A stretch of DNA of 64,000 bases from Paguma larvata (taxonomy: Eukaryota; Chordata; Mammalia; Carnivora; Viverridae). Positions 21,403 through 32,641 of this stretch are shown piece after piece. A model generated the notes under the pieces. That model saw only the letters and a program-made list of their open reading frames with translations. It had not been told where the DNA came from and did not search any database. A program made the position numbers and the translations under genes. The DNA is taken from the NCBI GenBank assembly GCA_030068075.1, contig CM057828.1:111403699-111467698 (forward strand), in the 5' to 3' direction. Each line of letters starts with the position of its first letter. Position 1 is the first letter of the stretch.

Positions 21403-21718
21403 CGGCTAGTCATTTAGGGTTTTACATGCTGCTCTTGACCCAGTCCCATTCCTTTTCCAGCAACTTCTCAGGCTGAAAGAGTTGGTCCTGAGTTGTTGTG
21501 GAAAATTCATTTGAGAATAAGTTGTGCACTCTAAGAAATGAGTAGAGAGGAGAAAAAGGGAGAGGGAGAGAGGCAGAGGGAGGAAAAGAAAGATGCTTTC
21601 TGATGCATCATAAACAGGATGTCCAATTCTGATTTCCTTTAACCTTCCCCTGCCTGCCATTGGTCCTGTGCGAAGCTCCGAGCACACCAGATTCCACAGT
21701 TGCCAGTCGTACTGCAGC
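21403..21718. other. Unassigned stretch with a short GA-rich part
   Basis: GA-rich at about 21541-21592; nothing else is recognised. Confidence 0.4.
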
Positions 21719-21824
21719 CTATAAAATATTTACACTGACTTTTCAAATATATACATTATTTACTTTAGATTCTATAAAATATTTACATGTCATGCTAAAT
21801 ATACGCAATATTTATATTGCACTG
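21719..21824. repeat. Diverged ~53-bp AT-rich tandem duplication
   Basis: CTATAAAATATTTACA occurs at 21719-21734 and again at 21772-21787. The 37 bp that follow each copy are also alike by eye (AAATATATACATTATTTA against AAATATACGCAATATTTA). Confidence 0.75.
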
Positions 21825-22039
21825 TATTTTTTCTGCTGCAAGTCAGGGAGACTGTTTTGGATTGTTCCTAAAATCATGAGGAAGGATGGTGTCAAGGGAG
21901 AGGCTAGGGTGGGCACAGCAGGAGACTGAAGCAATCTCTCTCTACACTCCAGGAAAGGCACTCCTTAGGGAGAAGCAGGACACTGAAAACATGTCCAGGA
22001 AAAAAGGGCACATCTGATGTCCTCCATAGTTTTCCTTAC
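21825..22039. other. Unassigned stretch
   Basis: Nothing is recognised. Confidence 0.4.
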
Positions 22040-22416
22040 TGTTACGGACTGAATTGTGTCCCCTACCAAAATTCATGTGGTGAAGCCCTCACCCCCATAT
22101 CTCAGAATGTGACTGTATTTGAAGACAGGGCCTTTAAAGAGGCAATTAAGTTAAAATGAGGCCATTAAGGTGAGCCCTCATCCAACTAATCTGTGTCCTT
22201 ATGACAAGAAAAGATTAGGGCACGCAGAGCAAAGACTAGGAAGTGACACGACCAAAATGTGGCCATCTGCAAGCCAGAGAGAGAGGGCCTCAGAAGTAAC
22301 CCTACCTGCTGACACCTCGATCTTGAACTTTTGATCTCCAGAACCATCAGAAAATAAGTTTCTATTGTTTAAGCCACCACGTATTTTGTTATGGCAGCAT
22401 TAGCAAATTGATAACA
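22040..22416 (+). mobile_element. MLT1-type (ERVL-MaLR) solo LTR
   Basis: Near full length: starts TGTTACGGACTGAATTGTGT, then CCAAAATTCATGTGGTGAAG, CAGAATGTGACTGTATTTG, GGGCCTTTAAAGAGGCAATT, AATGAGGCCATTAAGG, GTGTCCTTATGACAAGAAAAG, a CCTCAGAAGTAACCCTACC block and TTGTTTAAGCCACCACG, ending GCATTAGCAAATTGATAACA. It has the same family plan as 32322-32641. No internal region is present. Confidence 0.85.
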
Positions 22417-24599
22417 TGTACTGTCGGTTCTTGGTTTCAAAATAAGCAACTACACCAAGACCTCCCTGAGTTCAAACTGACAGAAACTCTTGCTCACTTC
22501 TGAAGTTGGAACCACCTCTTAAGCTAGAAGTCAGCTGAGTTCATTCAATCAAGCAGCATGACAAGGAGCTCAGGAGCACCTCAAATCATGCATTCATGGT
22601 CTACGAAATGCTGTAGAAAATCTTAGCAGTTCTGTCCAAGTGCCCAACCAAATCAGTATGCTGCTACCTGCATCCTTTGTCCACCTTGCATAACATGTGA
22701 CGTCTAAGCATGGCAGCTGTGAAGTCTACTTTGTTTTGAATTACATCCTAGCATTGAGATACGAACCCTGCACAAAACTACCTCTCAGTCTGATCTTGTG
22801 CCTTCCTTTCTGCTCCCCGGGGTCTAATGGGCCATACTGTATCCAAGCCTTCGTTCATTCCACTTGTGCGTTTAAATACTTCCCAAGTGGAACACTGACA
22901 GTTCCTTGCGGGTTACTCTCAGCTGTCTTTCCCTCCGTGCACTGTGTCCCTCCTTCAGGTACAAGGTCTGCTCTTACTCCAAGCCTATTGACTTTTCAGG
23001 GTCCAGGAACATGATCTTGGCTTCATAATTATTTCGTGACAAATAGAATGATGACAGTGGATGGTGGGTGGCTGCCAACAGTGGGCACTGCTCAGTCACC
23101 GCACAAAAGGGCTACTTTTTCAGAATCAGTAATGTGCCAGGCTCTAGAACCTTCTCCTATGATGTGGAGATGAGCATGAGGCCCACACCTTGTGGGTGTT
23201 ATTGTTTTAATTACCTCTTAATGCACCCAGGGTTATGAGGGGAAACGCTGATGGAAACCTATGTCAGTGAACACAAGTCAGGATGTCTATGGTTTTAATA
23301 AGTTAAGTAATGGTTGTAGCCGGCTTTTGCTGTAAAGATATGTGCCCACAGTCTTGGCACAGGCAGACAGAGCTGTGTCAGCTTCCCTGCCCTCTGGGTT
23401 TACTTTATGTGTCAGGCCCACTCGTACATCCAGCCTATATTACTTGATTTTCCATCATGCACATGGTGCTGTGCTTCGAGGGATGTGGCAAGAGCCCCAC
23501 AGATGTTTCCCTGCTTCCAGCAGGGCTTTGACCCCAAAGTCAAAAGCAGAGGCTACTTCCCTTTTGTGTCTTTTTCTTTTGTTTGTATACCTGTCTTTTC
23601 CATTACCGGTGTGTATGGAAAATAAAGACTTTGTTAGTTGTCTCACCATCTGGTAAAGATACTGTCCTAGAAATCAAATATCTACCTGTTGTAATAATGA
23701 CTGGATCTTTGCATTTTCTCCAGATTTAAAAAATTAGGATGGAAGTTTAGGAAGTTAGCAGCTTCTTCTTCCTAAAGAGTTCGGGCCGTCGTCACACATA
23801 CAACACATTCCTGGTGGCAATGCTAAAATTGTGCTTGTCCAACCCAGGTTGGCCAAGCATGAGACAGGAGAGGCCTATGTGCCTTCTGGTGTCTCCCCAT
23901 GGTGATCCTTAACCAGCTTTTCTTTCCTGAGCTCTGCTGTCCAGGTAACCTAGGACCCCCTTCCCAGTGACTTAGTGAGGTACTGACTCAACCAGCTAGG
24001 TGTCAACTTGTGTTACTACATGTCTCTGGGAATTCAGCTTTGGATGGAAACTCTGAAAGAGTAAAACAGTGAAGACCAAACAAAACAAATCTCAAGAGAA
24101 TGAGTGGTTGACTGCCAGAAGTGGTGACAAAGTAGAAGGACGTATCTGGGCTCAACCAGTTCTGCCGGCCGCTCTACACCCTGCTGGTGCCCCAGAACAG
24201 TGAAGGCCTTCATCAATGCGTTGATTGGAAAGCAGAACTTGATTCCTCCGCTGGCCCTGGACTCCAGCCAAGGCTTTCTGATCTGCTGAAGAATGGCACC
24301 ATTAACGGGCTACAGAGGCTGTCTGCCTTCAGAGTGGGGGTGGGAGGGGATGGTGTCTGAGCCTTTCAGAGTGGGGCAGGGATTGGAGAGAGGGAAGAAT
24401 AAAACAAGCAGATGCTGTCAAAATAGTTTATTGGCCTGATTCATTAGGTTCAGCAGCTGCCCCAAAGAAAGCAGATTCCTAGAGATCTACTAGCCAGACA
24501 GCATTGCTCTTTCAAGGGAGCCTGATGGAGAGCAAAGATAAGGCTTTGCTTTTAAGGTATCATGCTTACCTTAACTGGATCCCTTTCAAAGACAGGCCC
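22417..24599. other. Unassigned, repeat-poor stretch
   Basis: About 2.2 kb. Weak antisense MIR-like similarity occurs at 23120-23230 (GTGCCAGGCTCTAGAACC). An AATAAA hexamer at about 23621-23626 follows a moderate-GC segment with a 104-aa open frame (23342-23656). No exon is supported. Confidence 0.4.

Positions 24600-24646
<47 letters not shown>
24600..24646. repeat. (TG)n microsatellite
   Basis: About 23 uninterrupted TG units. The Cys/Val run in the overlapping open frame and the His/Thr run on the other strand come from the repeat. Confidence 0.98.
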
Positions 24647-24648
<2 letters not shown>

Positions 24649-24999
24649 GTGGGAAGGAGACAGGGAGATGACAATACCGGGAACACTGGTGTACAATGCC
24701 CGGCTGGTGTGCATTGTTCTCTTCCCAAAGTAACACCACCAGGAACTCCGCTAGGGGCTGTGATTAAACAGAGCTTTTCTGTGTCTGTTTCATCCATGCT
24801 CAGCAATTTAACTCCAGAGATAAGGGTCAGGAGCACACAATACAAAGCTTCTGGAAACTGCCCAGACCTCACCCCCGGGCTGCTCCCACCCCAGCCTGGG
24901 GTTATTGGGCTACAGCACTCTGATTGCAGGGCGAAAAGGGTTTAAATGTTTGTGGAGAGGATGCCAACTCAATCAGCTGCTCTTAGGACCATTCGAGCG
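24647..24999. other. Unassigned stretch
   Basis: Moderate GC; nothing is recognised. Confidence 0.4.
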
Positions 25000-25265
25000 T
25001 TTTAACTGTTTAAATTCTTTTTATTATTATTTTTTTTTACTGAGCTAAATAAAGAGTATATAGAACATAAAGTATTGTTTAAAGACTAACTATAAAGCAA
25101 CTCCTTCGTAATCACAAGTCAGGTCAAGACAGAGAACCTGGCCAGCTTCTGGAAGGGCCTCCTGCCCCATTGTGGTCTCACAGCCTTCCCTTACCCCAAG
25201 GGTGCCTTCTGACTGTGTGGTGGCATTCTTAAGTAGTGTCTCCTAAGTGTAGTACAAACATAGTG
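25000..25265 (-). mobile_element. Old L1 (L1M-type) 3' fragment, antisense
   Basis: Plus-strand TTTTTTTTTACTGAGCTAAAT, TATATAGAACATAAAGTA, CAAGTCAGGTCAAGACAGAG, and TTCTGGAAGGGCCTCCTGCC followed by GCCTTCCCTTACCCCAAGGG fit the antisense 3' UTR of old L1s (CCCAGATCAAGATATAGAAC...CCAGAAGGCTCCCTC type). Confidence 0.6.
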
Positions 25266-26134
25266 GGGCAGTGTTTGAAATGATTTTTGGAGGTACCAGG
25301 GTCATTTTGAACTTGAATTATATATTCATATTAATATACATGAGGGAGAAACAGCATCTCAAAACAGTGATTTTACAGATAATGGTCTAAAGAATATTTT
25401 TTAAATGTAGCATAATTTAAAGAAAAACATGAAACTAACAAGTCTATGGAGTATACAAATGTGGCAAAAATTACAAACGTGAGCCACAATGACCTCTATT
25501 CAGAAGCCCCATTTTAGGCACCTGATTAAGAGCCGTCAGGGCTAGAAGAGATTTGAAAGTCATCTAAACCAGTGTTCCCCAAACTTTCCTGATCAGATGT
25601 GCTTATTGTCTGCCGGCTTCATCCAGCCTCCTGAACCCAAATTTGACCTGCAGGAATTTCAGATGATTCGTGACCAGTAGAGATGAGGAGATCCAATTCC
25701 CACATCCTCAGAAATTCCCAGTGCTTATTTACCAGCAGATAGCACCAACACTGAGCCTGGTATCTGGCCCAGGGCCAGGACCAAGGTCTCCTGCTTCCCA
25801 GCCCAGGTGAAGGGAGCCCCTGTCCCATCCCTTACCCTCTAGAAGCTTAGGGCAGGAAAAGTTGGGGACGGTATTTGCACCAGAGACTGACAGAAGCAGG
25901 TACTATAAGAAGGATAAACCAGGGATGGTGTGAAGATCAGAGAGCACAGATCTGGAGCAGAGAATGGGCAAGCTTCTATCCTCTCTCCTTGATCATGGCC
26001 ATGGGGAGGTTTGTGGGGCTTTCCAAGGGCTCAGGCTTCTGGCCTCCTCTCTCTCTGTCTAGCTGGAGGGACTTTTAAAGTAAGAAAGTCAGGACTCAGA
26101 GACACAAGCCTCTGCTTTTATAACAGGACAAGGT
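25266..26134. other. Unassigned stretch
   Basis: A piece at 25535-25610 (GCTAGAAGAGATTTGAAAGTC...CCCCAAACTTTCCTG) may join two ancient repeats; nothing is nameable. Confidence 0.35.
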
Positions 26135-26272
26135 AACAGATGCAATTAATCTATCAACAAATTTTCATTAAATTCCTACTATGCTCAGCACAGAGTGCTA
26201 GGGATGGAAGGGTGAAAAGCAGAGCATGGGCCCTTTCTCAAAAGGCTTACTGTCCATCAGGGCCCAAAATGA
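26135..26272 (-). mobile_element. L2 LINE 3' end, antisense
   Basis: ATCAACAAATTTTCATTAAAT, TCCTACTATGCTCAGCACAG, GTGCTAGGGATGGAAGGG and CAAAAGGCTTACTGTCCATC are in antisense L2 order. Confidence 0.7.
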
Positions 26273-26499
26273 TACACATGACACAAAACAGTCAGCTTCC
26301 GACTTGGGTGCCTCCTTCCCATGCTGTGATTGTCAAGCATGATAAGCACAGGCCACGGTGTCTGGGAAAGATTTCATGGAGTGGTTGAGTAAGATTTCAA
26401 TAGGAGAGGAAGGCGATCATCTTTATGGGCAATTGAGAAAACTTGACTATAACAGCCTGGGTTTTTGTCCTTGCCCTCCTTCCCGCCTCCTAAAACAAA

Positions 26500-26523
26500 C
26501 ACATAGATACAGACACAGACACA

Positions 26524-26558
<35 letters not shown>

Positions 26559-26572
26559 TCAAACACACACAG
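26500..26572. repeat. (CA)n microsatellite, imperfect
   Basis: CAGACA units grade into pure CA, then CAAACACACAC. Confidence 0.95.
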
Positions 26573-27264
26573 AAACTTGAGTTATAGTAAATATCAAATG
26601 TACTGGCAGGTGGAAGAAGTGATTAAAAGGTAGCCAGGAAAAGTGATATAAATGCAGTGGGGATTTAACAACTGAGTGAGGAGATTGTGCATGCATGCAC
26701 ACACACGTTCTTTGAAAGATATCAGCCATTTCTAGGGCTACTCCACTGAAAGAGCCACCATCACTTTGGAGCAGATCTTCTCTGTCCAGGGAAGAATAAT
26801 CAAAGTGTCATGGCTATAAGGAAGGAAGGTCTCCACTTCCCTGGGAGGAGATGGTAACAAGAACCATTTTATGGCTTAGAAGAGGCTGCCCCTCCCAGGA
26901 AGCCTGGAAGAGGGTGGTAATTTCCATAAAAGCGGTTTCAAAAGAATAGCTAGGATAAAGACACAGTCTTTCAAGAACTTTGCTTTAGAAATAAAGAAGA
27001 AAGATAAGGGAGACATAGAATTGAGGAAACTTTCTTCTTATTTGTTTAACATGAGTAATACTATACCATGTTATATACTCAGAGGCAATGGAAAGCACAT
27101 AGCTGAAGGAGGAAATATTCATTAGATAAAGGCCTTGAAAAGTGGAAGGGAGTGGTATACAGAGCGAGGACTCGTGCATTAGGTATGAGGAAAAAAAGTG
27201 GGTAGAAGATATTGGTGAGAAACTCACTACCACCACCACCATGCTCAGAACAATACACTTTATT
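26573..27264. other. Unassigned stretch with a 16-bp palindrome
   Basis: TGTGCATGCATGCACA at 26686-26701 is perfectly self-complementary. No repeat or gene is recognised elsewhere. Confidence 0.4.
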
Positions 27265-27425
27265 TCACACTTATTATTTGTTGGTCATTTGCATTCATTA
27301 TAGATTTCATTTAATCATAAACAAAACTATGAAATATATAATATTGTTGCTCCCATCTTCAGATGAAAAAACAGTAACTCAGACAGGTTAAACAACTTAT
27401 TTCAGGTTATACTGCTGTAAGTTGT
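27265..27425 (-). mobile_element. MIR SINE, antisense
   Basis: CACACTTATTATTTGTTGG, ATTTCATTTAATCATAAAC, TTGCTCCCATCTTCAGATG, AAAAAACAGTAACTCAGACAG and TTAAACAACTTATTTCAGG are in MIR antisense order. Confidence 0.65.
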
Positions 27426-27560
27426 GTTATCTATATTCTAACTGATACTATCTGGATACTGTCTGGCTGCAGAGCCTCCACTAAGTGACAGAAAATGGAT
27501 GGGATGCATAAAAAATAAAATGAATTTCTGTAGTATGTATGGTGCCATAGATTGGATATC

Positions 27561-27758
27561 TTTTTTTTTTAGTTTATTTTTTTATTTTGAGAGTGATACA
27601 GAGCACGTGAGCCAGGATGGGGCAGAGAGAGGGAGAGAGAGAGAATCCCAAGCAGGTTCCACACTGCCAGCACAGAGCCTGGTGAGGAGATAGAACCCAT
27701 GAATGGTGAGAAGAAGTCAAGAGCCAATGCTTAACCAACTAAGCCACCTAGTCACCCC
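27561..27758 (-). mobile_element. SINEC, antisense, diverged
   Basis: Inverted tail (10 T, then TTTATTTTTTTATTTTGAGAG), AATCCCAAGCAGGTTCCACA, GCCAGCACAGAGCCTGG, and a mutated inverted head TAAGCCACCTAGTCACCCC. A weak target duplication ATTGGATATCT / ATTGGAAATCT flanks it (27551 and 27763). Confidence 0.9.
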
Positions 27759-28414
27759 AGAAATTGGAAATCTTGATAGGATTAAAGAAGAAAGTATGAA
27801 GGTCAGAAAAAGAGGAGACCAGAAGTACAAAGGGATTGATCAGATGGCCAGAGGACGACTAGAGTTTATGGTGTCAATGGCAGATACTCCCAAGCGATAA
27901 GAAGGTCTAGTGTGGCTGTGTGGGTGGCATCAGCTGAATTACAGGGAAGATAATAGTTGGTGAAGTAGCCCAGGTCAAAGATCTGTGATCTGACTTGATC
28001 TTTTTAGGAACTCCCAACATACCCAGATCTGCTGGGTAAATTACTGAAGCACATATGGTACAAGAGAAGACAATGCACGTGAGATGCTATAGAGTTTGAT
28101 GACTATGAGCAAATGACTAAGAAGTCCAAAGATTACAGCTGCAAGGGATTAAGAAGAGTGGTGTGGGTGGATGACAAGAGTTTCAAAGGAATGGTGATTT
28201 TTACATGATGATGGATGAGTGATGGTTTGGGGGCAGATCTAGAGAGAAGGAAGAAGTCTACTGGCCTCTGGGCTCTCAGGAGAATGAGTACTTTTCTGCA
28301 AGTGGTTTGCTGGGCAAATGGGTCCTTAGAAAAGAGCCAACCAAATTTTCTGAAATACGAGAGGAGTGGAACACTTTCAAACATTTTAGTATAAAAAAAG
28401 AGACCCTGCTCCAC
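27759..28414. other. Unassigned purine-rich stretch
   Basis: No clear family. It may contain decayed LINE sequence. Confidence 0.35.
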
Positions 28415-28535
28415 CCACCTGTGCCCTCTGAGACCACTGTGCTAGATGGTGATCCAGGGAACTAAAATAAATGTATAGTTCCTACTCGCATGAGATTATA
28501 GTCTAAGAAAAGATTTCATGAAGCTAAAAAATGAC
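28415..28535 (-). mobile_element. L2 LINE fragment, antisense
   Basis: CACTGTGCTAGATGGTGATCC, AGTTCCTACTCGCATGAGAT and TATAGTCTAAGAAAAG suggest the antisense L2 tail. Low certainty. Confidence 0.4.
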
Positions 28536-29253
28536 CAAAGCAGCTATTTAATTAGAACTGGGACAAGTACTATGAGAAAAACTCTAATGGGCAGTGTGGT
28601 TATATATCTAACCATGAGAACTTAACCTGGCCTGACAGATCATAAAAACCTGCCCTATAACAATGATAATTAAGCTGAGAGAAGCAAGATGAGTTACTCT
28701 GGGGAGAGAAGAGCATTCCAGACACAACAGGTATATGGGAAGAGGCTAAGGATAATAGTTTGTCTACCATGGAACTTAGGTCTACAAAGAAGAGAGATAA
28801 AGGAAGTGGGGTGGAGGGAGATTGGGGCATAGGAGAGGAAGAACAGAATATTATGGATATGAAAGTACAGATGAATGATATAACAGAAGGAGCTAATGCT
28901 CTGCTTGAGTAAGCATGAAAGAAATGTGAGGCTCAAAAGGCATAGCTGGCCTAAAGCTTCCAAGCAAGACCTTGGGATCACATGGCTTCAGGAGCTATGT
29001 GGGATGACCTCCTTGGTGGTGCTAGAGGCCAGGAGAGGCTGAGACTCTGAGTGGAGTCAGTGTTCTGGTCAAAGTTCACCATATCATTCTTGGATATGCC
29101 TATTTCTGCTGCTGTAGACTATCTCCTGACTCCTATTGCTGATTTGGGATTTGTACCTATGCTCTGTCTACACAAAGTCAGAACAATGGATTAAATTACT
29201 GAGAGAAGTTTATCTGCTTAGTGCAATTTAATATGACATAATCATTGTATTTA
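28536..29253. other. Unassigned stretch
   Basis: About 720 bp; no feature is supported. Confidence 0.4.
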
Positions 29254-29800
29254 TGTGGTAGGCAGCCTCTAAGATGGCTCCAAATGATTCCTGGTATTCA
29301 CACCCTTGGTAATTTCACCTCCCTAAGTAACTTGTTTCTAACCAATAGAATACAGCACCACTTAAAGGCTATAACTTTCTTGATGAAGTTACAAAACACT
29401 GTAATTTCCCTTTTCCTAGAAGACTCTTTTGCTGGCTTGGATGAAGCAAGTTGACCTGTTGGAGAGGCTCACATGGCAAGGAATTAAACACCACCTCCCC
29501 CCAACAACTAGCAATGACTGAGGGTCTCAGTTCCCTCAACCCTCCGGGAACTGAACCCCACCAACAGCCAAGTAAATGAACTTGGAAGAAGGCTCTTTCT
29601 TCGTTGAGACTGCATAGGAGAACTCACTTCTGACTGACACCTTGACTGCAGTCTTGCAAAAGAGCCAGAGGCGGAAGGAGATTCTACTGAGCCACTCCTG
29701 GACGGCTGACCCACAGAAACTGGGACATCATAAATGTGTGTTGCTCTTAGTCACTAAGGTTTGGGGTATTTTTGTTCTACAGCAATAGATTACCAATACA
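29254..29800 (+). mobile_element. MaLR/ERVL-type LTR (MLT1-like), near full length
   Basis: TG...CA ends: TGTGGTAGGCAGCCTCTAAG to CAATAGATTACCAATACA. Between them lie GATTCCTGGTATTCACACCC, TAACCAATAGAATACAGCACC, GGCTTGGATGAAGCAAGTTG, GGAGAGGCTCACATGGCAAG, GACACCTTGACTGCAGTC, GCTGACCCACAGAAACTGGG and a CACTAAGGTTTGGGG end block. It is the best copy of the family also seen at 2541 and, inverted, at 3971. It is a solo LTR without viral genes. Confidence 0.75.
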
Positions 29801-31359
29801 GTTAAGTATTTAAAATCCATTTATTATTCTTCTGTGGGCCATATATGGAAATTACTGTATGTAAGTTTATAGTTCTTGTTTAACAATATAAGTGATTTGT
29901 ACCCTCTCTGTTTTGGTCCCGCAATGGGCTGTAACAGAAAGCATTCTATTTGACTGCCAGCATCTGCTTACTTTCCTGACAACACTCTGATTTTCTTGGA
30001 GATGCAGTGCTTGATCATCCCTTTCTCCCATACCAGCGTATTTCAGTAGGTTTTGAGATATAGACTCCAAGAGGGATAGAAGGAAAAAGAGAATTGTGGG
30101 AGGCCACTTATCATAGTGGTGACCTTGCAACCAGACTGTTTGGGTCATGAGATTGCTATGCTGCCTACTTCTTGTCCCTCCAGAGCTCCTTTGGTTTCTT
30201 CATGCTCCCAGTCCTGGTCCCCAGTGCCTGACAGATTGTGTAGTTCGAGAAAATCTAGATAAGTCATCAAACATCTTGGTAGTGGATTCCACAGGACCCA
30301 ACCAAAGGACTGCCCTCCTTAATCAGAAAATGCCTGCGATAACCTCTCAAGAAAACTACTGCTGGTACAGTCTGCTGAAAACTGAAAAATGTAGTCAACC
30401 AAAAGTTTCCTTGGGCTAGAAGATCTCACACAGCCACTTTGAGTAAAGCTTTCACTGAGTTGATTGGTGGTTTGAGTTGTTAGAGACCCAGCTCCTGCCA
30501 CATCTGCAAGTGCTCCAGAAGATGTCCTCCAATACCAGGAACAGGTAGACCTCAAAAGGGAAAATGTAGTTTTTAGATTGACCTGACACATTACACTCAT
30601 AAAGGCACTCTTTCAGTTTTCCATGGGACCATGCCCTTTATTCTGATATTTGAGTGGAAAGATGTTTTCTTCTCCTGCCTGAAGTCAAACTTTTCACTGC
30701 CTTTCTGCTGCCCTTGTTCCTCTTCTTACTAGTACAAAAAACATTAACTTGTCAAGTTATGATTGACAGTCTGGATGGTTAGATGGGGAGTGAGGAAACT
30801 GATCTCCATAAAGTCAGACCTGTATTATTGATTACCTTTAAAGATTATTTTCAAAATAATTTCATCAGTCCATTTAGATTGGCATAATAAAGTTTTTGCC
30901 AATAAAAAAGGCACTGGAAAATAGGCTTTCTGTAGAGGACCCAGCCAGAATCTCATACTTATACCCCAAAACAAACTCAGAAGGCAGAGAAACCCACTCC
31001 TAGATGGACATGTTACATAAACAGACATAGCCAATTTGAATCAAATTTTCCTTGTGGAATTTAAATATCCATGGACTGAGTTTATGAACACTGAATAAGG
31101 TTTTTGAAAGAAAGATGATTCTAGAATTGCATGGAATAATTTGGAAGCCAATTTCTTGTTTCAAAAAAGAAAGGAGCCACAGGGATCATACTTTGGCTCC
31201 CCACAACAGTCTGAATAGTAGAGTCTTGTACTTACTATGCTGAAACCTGGGAAGTTAGTGATCATGAAGGGTAGAGATCATGAATTTCAAGTGAGAGTAG
31301 TCAGAATGCTGGTGTTCTTCAGCAGCAGTGTTTAGCCGCATAGGGACAGGCACAAAGTA
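29801..31359. other. Unassigned stretch
   Basis: About 1.55 kb. Several 90-95-aa open frames lie on both strands between 29867 and 30600; none is recognisable. No repeat can be named. Confidence 0.4.
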
Positions 31360-31890
31360 GGAAAAGAGCTGCACTTAATTATGATTGTGGCTTAGCCAAG
31401 CGAGTGGGAAAAAGTAAGAACCAGCAAAGAATTTGATGTTCTTTCAGAAGGAGTGATAGATGATGGAATTTAAACTGAGGGAAAGAGGATGTGGAGATAA
31501 GAGGGTGATAAGAGGCCAGCCAAAGAGATGGGATCGATGGATTATAGTTCCTGTTGGAACTAAAAAAGTGGTTGGATTAGAAAAATAGAGGGATTAAGCT
31601 GGAAAACTGCAGGTGGCAGCTGGAGGGCGGGATGTTCTCAACTGAGATAAATAAGGGGCTGTAATGATGGGTATGACAGGGTTGGGAGACAAGAACAGTT
31701 GGGAGAAGAGGTAGAGCAGGGGGTAAAATGGAGAACAAGGTCATTGGAGAAGATGAAGATATGGAATTTCAGAGAGGCCCCAGTGTTGGAAGCAATCAGC
31801 CATGGTAAATATTCAGATACATTATCGAAAACTGGGAAATAAGGTAAATGAGAGTGACGTGTTTCTTCAGTGTCATACTGGAACATGTTT
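31360..31890 (-). mobile_element. Possible decayed L2 internal segment
   Basis: The G/A-rich plus strand (GGTGGCAGCTGGAGGGCGGG, GGGAGAAGAGGTAGAGCAGG, GAACAAGGTCATTGGAGAAG) recalls antisense L2 ORF2 as at 15.3 kb, but no motif is decisive. Confidence 0.25.
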
Positions 31891-32321
31891 TACTAGCCTA
31901 TCTACAGATCATTTCATTATCTAGGAGAATGTATCAGTGTTTGACTTTGCTATTTATTATTTGATTAGAACCCAGACACTGTAAAGTTACACGTTAACTT
32001 GTAGATTTTTGTTCAGGAAAGAGATAACCCCAAAGATGATAGTTTTTATGGGCCCATAGGACATTAAACAATTTTGCACCTAACCTAGCAATCCTATTCT
32101 AATTTTTCCAATGTTTTTTCACAACGTATATAAATGGACAGATCCTCAAAGTGCTCTTAGAATAAGCTCTATCATCTTATTGATTTCATTATTGAATTAA
32201 TATTTTTTAACATGATTTCCTTCTGTATTTTTATGACAGTTGTGTTAACTTTTTGAAATATTATAATTGGAAGGATATGAAAATCATCAATAATTATAAT
32301 GAGAATGGTGATGGAAATAGT
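31891..32321. other. Unassigned AT-rich stretch
   Basis: Nothing is recognised. Confidence 0.4.
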
Positions 32322-32641
32322 AACTGTGTTTGGAGAGAGGATCTCCAAAGAGATAATCTAGCTAAAATGAGGTCATTAGGATGGGTCCTAATCCAATATG
32401 ACGAGTTCTTACGAGAAGCAAGGACATTTAGACACAGACACATATACATTCAGAGGGAGGACTGTGTGAAGACACAGGGAGAAGATGGCTACCCACAAAT
32501 CAAGGAGAGCAGCTCCAGAAGAAACTAACCCAACCTTTATCTGGGACTTCCAGCCTCAAGAAGCATAAGGGAATAAGTTTCTGCTGTTTAAGCCTCCCAG
32601 CCTGTCGTGCTTTGTTATGGCCACCCTAGCAGACTAACACA
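32322..32641 (+). mobile_element. MLT1-type (ERVL-MaLR) LTR, 5'-truncated
   Basis: Begins within the element (GGAGAGAGGATCTCCAAAGAG), then AATGAGGTCATTAGGATGGG, TCCTAATCCAATATGACG, GTGTGAAGACACAGGGAGAAG, CTTCCAGCCTCAAGAAGC, TTCTGCTGTTTAAGCCTCCC, and ends GCTTTGTTATGGCCACCC, TAGCAGACTAACACA. Same family as 22040-22416. About 50-60 bp of the 5' end is missing. Confidence 0.85.

Noticed and set aside
24552..24945. 127-aa and 106-aa frames with Cys-Val or Thr-His runs
   Set aside because: The runs come from the (TG)n microsatellite, and the flanking residues show no domain.
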